The translations under genes and the position numbers were made by a program. A DNA stretch of 31,736 nucleotides, from positions 1 through 31,736 of IMG/VR virus record IMGVR_UViG_3300042402_000301. The stretch is one strand, 5' to 3'. Shown piece after piece: positions 29,291-31,736 of the stretch (positions are counted from its first letter, which is position 1; each line of letters opens with the position of its first letter). The DNA is from a virus. The notes beneath the pieces were generated by a model. That model was not told where the DNA came from, did no database searches, and worked only from the letters and a program-made list of their open reading frames with translations.

Positions 29291-29979
29291 TGACAACATA
29301 CCCAGAGCTTAGAGAGTATTGCAAGAATATGAGCATGAATGAGCTTGTATCTTGGATTGAAAATACTCCAGGTCACTATCAAGATCTGACATCTTTGTGG
29401 TCATATATCCATGATCAAGTTGATAGGATTGAAGATTACAAAGGAGCTGAGCATCATAGAAAAATATGGTCCAGTATTTATGAATATCTTGATATTGACT
29501 TTAAAGGAAAGACTGTGATGGATCTTGGTCCAGGTAGTGCAGAGAGTTTGATTGTTGCCAGAGATATGGGTGCATCTCAATGCCTATTTATTGACAATGA
29601 TCCAGTCATATTCAGATTTTGTGAGTTGCTTGGATTCAAAGGTTACTACAATGACTATCGGATATCAAGACCAAATGTTGACAAGGTTGATTATCTTGTG
29701 GCAAAAGGCTCAATCAATTCTGATGAGTGGACTAAAAACAAGATTGACATAAATAAATTCCTTGAATGGATTGAAGGATTTGCAACTAATGTCATCATAA
29801 CTCCGACATATCAAAAAGGAGAGACTATTGATGGCTGGGATTACACATGTGTTGGTGAGCATAGAGAGAGATATCTCAATGGTCCAATACATAACGGATT
29901 TATAAATAGAGGCTATAAACTTATCTTTGCTCCTGGACACAATCATGAGTACAGATTCCCATTCACATACGTATTATGA
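29287..29979 (+). CDS. Class I SAM-dependent methyltransferase-like protein
   Basis: The 230-residue product (ATG 29287, overlapping the portal TGA; a second ATG follows at once) has motif I in KTVMDLGPGSAESLIVARDM (about residues 78-97) and the acidic end of strand 2 in QCLFIDNDPV. The 'DLGPGSAES' loop binds S-adenosylmethionine in Rossmann-fold methyltransferases. Later, NVIITPTYQKGETIDGWDYT takes the place of motif IV. The substrate is unknown. The gene interrupts the portal-to-adaptor order, but ATGA overlaps on both sides keep it translation-coupled. It may act on a glycan made by the sugar genes, or on DNA or protein. Confidence 0.7.
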   Translation: MMTTYPELREYCKNMSMNELVSWIENTPGHYQDLTSLWSYIHDQVDRIEDYKGAEHHRKIWSSIYEYLDIDFKGKTVMDLGPGSAESLIVARDMGASQCLFIDNDPVIFRFCELLGFKGYYNDYRISRPNVDKVDYLVAKGSINSDEWTKNKIDINKFLEWIEGFATNVIITPTYQKGETIDGWDYTCVGEHRERYLNGPIHNGFINRGYKLIFAPGHNHEYRFPFTYVL

Positions 29980-30491
29980 ACTACTTACTATCAGTCGAAA
30001 ATCTAAAGAAGCTCGGACTTATCCATAGCAATACGGATACCAAGATCCTGGCAGTATGTATCAAGAGATCTCAGGACATGCATATTCAGCCTGCCCTTGG
30101 AACTCCTCTATACAAGGCATTGCTCACTCGCGTTGAAACAAGCACATGGACTCAGGACTATCTGGATCTGATGAATAACTATGTGGTGCCTTGCTTGGTA
30201 GCATTCGTTGACTACAGAGCAGCTCAGCTCTTGAATGAGAAGCTCACTAACAAAGCTGTAGGCCGACAGGATGATGAGACAATGACTCCGAACACTGATG
30301 AGCAAACAGCAACGCTGCGCAACATGCTGAGAAAAGATGCGTACTTTTACAAAGAGCGTTTAATCGGGTATCTCAAAGATGACAATGGAACCAAGTATCC
30401 AGAGTACATTATCTGCTGTGATACTGATGAATGCAATGAATCAGTAAAGAAAGACCATACAGGCTACAAGCCTATCAACTGGATAGTATGA
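29976..30491 (+). CDS. Head-tail adaptor / head completion protein
   Basis: The 171-residue product begins MNYLLSVENLKKLGLIHSNT and has the helical pattern of gp6/gp15-like adaptors of Bacteroidota phages: KILAVCIKRSQDMHIQPALG (about 24-43), TPLYKALLTRVE, and YVVPCLVAFVDYRAAQLLNE. The end has Cys residues (ICCDTDECNE) that could bind metal. Adaptor proteins sit between portal and tail. The gene is placed after the methyltransferase in an ATGA overlap and is followed by a 42-codon ORF and another neck-type gene. Confidence 0.7.
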   Translation: MNYLLSVENLKKLGLIHSNTDTKILAVCIKRSQDMHIQPALGTPLYKALLTRVETSTWTQDYLDLMNNYVVPCLVAFVDYRAAQLLNEKLTNKAVGRQDDETMTPNTDEQTATLRNMLRKDAYFYKERLIGYLKDDNGTKYPEYIICCDTDECNESVKKDHTGYKPINWIV

Positions 30492-30616
30492 AGCAGTTCA
30501 AAGCAACAAAGAAACAGATCGACAAACTGAAAGAATACCTAAATGGAAAAGACACTAAATCAAATAATGGCCGAGCTGAAGCTGATCGCAGATCAACACA
30601 GACAGCTAAACGGTAG
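30488..30616 (+). CDS. 42-residue basic peptide (uncertain)
   Basis: The ATG overlaps the adaptor's TGA (ATGA), and the ORF runs 74 bases into the following gene in another frame. The product starts MKQFKATKKQIDKLKEYLNG and is Lys/Arg-rich. Either it is a small real gene coupled to the adaptor, or it is a chance ORF over the true start region of the next gene. The long overlap lowers confidence, but the start-in-stop arrangement matches true genes here. Confidence 0.4.
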   Translation: MKQFKATKKQIDKLKEYLNGKDTKSNNGRAEADRRSTQTAKR

Positions 30617-31133
30617 TTTTTTTCAGGGTGAATTTTTAGATGCCATCTCCAGAGATGCTGCAACGTATCCGCTTTGTGTGGCTACAGTTCAGCCTGGAGG
30701 GATGGGTGCCGGGTATGTGAGAGTGAATATCGGGATCACAATCTGCGACAAGTACAATCATTCTGAGTACAGACAGATCAATGAGGTACATTCAGATTGC
30801 TTGCTGATCTGTAATGATATCAAAACAACGCTGCAACAGTACAGATGGACTGAATTCGCTGATGTCACCACAGAGATATCCACAGATCCATTCATCAACA
30901 GAGGGCAGGATATGGTCGCAGGATGGACCATGCTACTATCTTTGAACGTATTTGATGCAGAGAACTGGTGTGATATCCCATTCGATAACTATGATTTTGA
31001 GAATGGAGGAGGTACTCCATCTGATGAGTGCGACTGCTTCACTCATTACGTTATCAATGTAGATGGAGTTCTGGAGGATGAATTCACATTAAGCACAGGA
31101 GAAAATCAAACAATAAATATCAATCTAATCTGA
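30543..31133 (+). CDS. Neck/tail-completion-type structural protein
   Basis: The 196-residue product begins MEKTLNQIMAELKLIADQHR, a helix common at the start of tail-terminator or neck proteins, followed by the strand-rich part PLCVATVQPGGMGAGYVRVN and GITICDKYNHSEYRQINEVH. A C-terminal 'VINVDGVLEDEFTL.TGENQTININL' segment resembles short appended structural ends. The protein probably completes the neck or tail top. It overlaps the 42-residue ORF at its start, and its stop overlaps the next ATG (TGATG at 31131-31135). The family was not identified with certainty. Confidence 0.55.
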   Translation: MEKTLNQIMAELKLIADQHRQLNGSFFQGEFLDAISRDAATYPLCVATVQPGGMGAGYVRVNIGITICDKYNHSEYRQINEVHSDCLLICNDIKTTLQQYRWTEFADVTTEISTDPFINRGQDMVAGWTMLLSLNVFDAENWCDIPFDNYDFENGGGTPSDECDCFTHYVINVDGVLEDEFTLSTGENQTININLI

Positions 31134-31736
31134 TGGCAACAACAACTATCAACGTAACGAGTACCGGGTATAAGACAGTCAAAGAGGAAAGCACAGCTCT
31201 GACTCAAAGATCTGTATTAAAATTCGCAGGATCTGGAGTAACGGCAGCAGATACCGGAGGAGAAACTGTTGTCACTATACCAGGAGTGCCATCAACGAAC
31301 TCCTATGGCTTATTTGCTCAGACTGCAAACAGCACTGTAATTACAAACACTACTGTTGAAACAACTCTGATCAATGGCGGCTTGGGTACATTAACTGTAC
31401 CGGCAAATGCATTTCAAGCAGGAGATAGTTTCAGAGCTATCTTTGGAGGTGTAATGAATGCCACTAATAATCAAAATCTTACCATTAGAGTCAAGGCTGG
31501 ATCTATTGTTTTATTAGATAGTGGTCCACAGAATCTGGGCAGTAGTGTTATTAATGATGTATGGTCTTTAAATATTGACTTTACTATTAGATCTATTGGC
31601 GCAGCTGGTGTAGCATCTATTGTAACTTTAGGCGCATTTCATTATACAAAGACAAATAATGCTTCTGTTCAAGGATTTGGATTTAATTCAGTGAACAGCA
31701 CAACATTCAATACAACAATCTCCAATACCTTAAATG
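31133..31736 (+). CDS. Fibre- or tail-appendage-like protein, 3' end outside the window
   Basis: The frame is open from ATG 31133 to the window edge (201 complete codons). The beginning has VLKFAGSGVTAADTGGETVV followed by TIPG, a motif found in tail fibre and appendage proteins ('lkF.GsGVtvtd.g....vtIpg'). Thereafter it is Asn/Thr/Ser/Gly-rich and beta-like, with visibly more A/T-rich codons from about 31300 on. It would be a virion surface or host-binding protein, and the change in base use suggests an exchanged C-terminal domain. The lysin fragment at the window start would come further downstream if the genome is circular. Confidence 0.65.
   Translation, partial: MATTTINVTSTGYKTVKEESTALTQRSVLKFAGSGVTAADTGGETVVTIPGVPSTNSYGLFAQTANSTVITNTTVETTLINGGLGTLTVPANAFQAGDSFRAIFGGVMNATNNQNLTIRVKAGSIVLLDSGPQNLGSSVINDVWSLNIDFTIRSIGAAGVASIVTLGAFHYTKTNNASVQGFGFNSVNSTTFNTTISNTLN

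Noticed and set aside
1-31736. CRISPR array, integrase/att sites, transposon or tRNA genes
   Set aside because: No regular spacer-repeat array, recombinase motif, terminal inverted repeats with transposase or cloverleaf was seen in reading the window; a computed search could still find small ones.
1-31736. Complete circular genome
   Set aside because: The window begins in the last 34 codons of a lysin and ends inside a different, fibre-like gene, so at least the end of that gene and the start of the lysin are missing.

Overview
The window is a piece of a tailed-phage (Caudoviricetes) genome that most likely infects a member of the Bacteroidota. Three things point there. Several promoters carry the Bacteroidota -7 element TAnnTTTG (around 1980, 2511 with one mismatch, 5633, 12313 and, on the minus strand, 23795-23788). 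Start codons are preceded by A-rich sequence rather than Shine-Dalgarno motifs. Many proteins have the look of families common in phages of this phylum. A tape measure of 828 residues and the lack of any visible sheath gene suggest a siphovirus with a tail of about 120 nm (rule of thumb 0.15 nm per residue). No integrase, excisionase, repressor pair or att repeat is visible, so a lytic lifestyle is the simplest reading. The window is not a closed genome: it starts inside a lysin gene and ends inside a fibre-like gene.

Layout. 1-151: end of an M15-type endolysin and its terminator. 221-1741: small early genes, a stand-alone DnaA-domain-IV-like protein and a small HTH protein. 1742-2103: the only long gene-free stretch, with TGTCCCA repeats, a palindrome, an A/T-rich block, a promoter and a short structured RNA ending in a terminator; this is the best candidate for an origin or control region. 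2104-8806: replication and recombination (HNH endonuclease, primase-helicase, VRR-NUC-like nuclease, ERF annealing protein, PD-(D/E)XK exonuclease, SSB-like protein, sigma-like factor), with many small genes coupled by ATGA or short overlaps. 8803-11763: a coupled cassette of two glycosyltransferases, a WbpG-like PP-loop amidotransferase and a small Cys-motif protein. 11831-13591: terminase small and large subunits. 13588-23154: tail genes, including a gene with an apparent -1 frameshift at a T9 run, large tail-tip-like proteins, a beta-helix tailspike and the tape measure. 23126-23782: the only minus-strand gene, a Stealth-like sugar transferase with its own promoter. 23809-31133: head and neck genes in the order protease, scaffold, major capsid protein, probable major tail or decoration protein, connectors, portal, an inserted methyltransferase and adaptors. 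31133-31736: start of a fibre-like gene.

How it works together. The early block would copy the genome (DnaA-like protein plus primase-helicase plus SSB) and recombine it (exonuclease plus ERF). The sigma-like protein may redirect host polymerase. The sugar cassette and the separate Stealth-like gene suggest that the phage modifies a glycan, on its own virion or DNA or on the host surface. The late region packages DNA and builds the virion, with tail genes unusually placed before head genes. The most notable points are the 1742-2103 control region, the T9 frameshift, the sugar cassette and the isolated Stealth-like gene. All family calls come from reading motifs by eye; no database search was possible.
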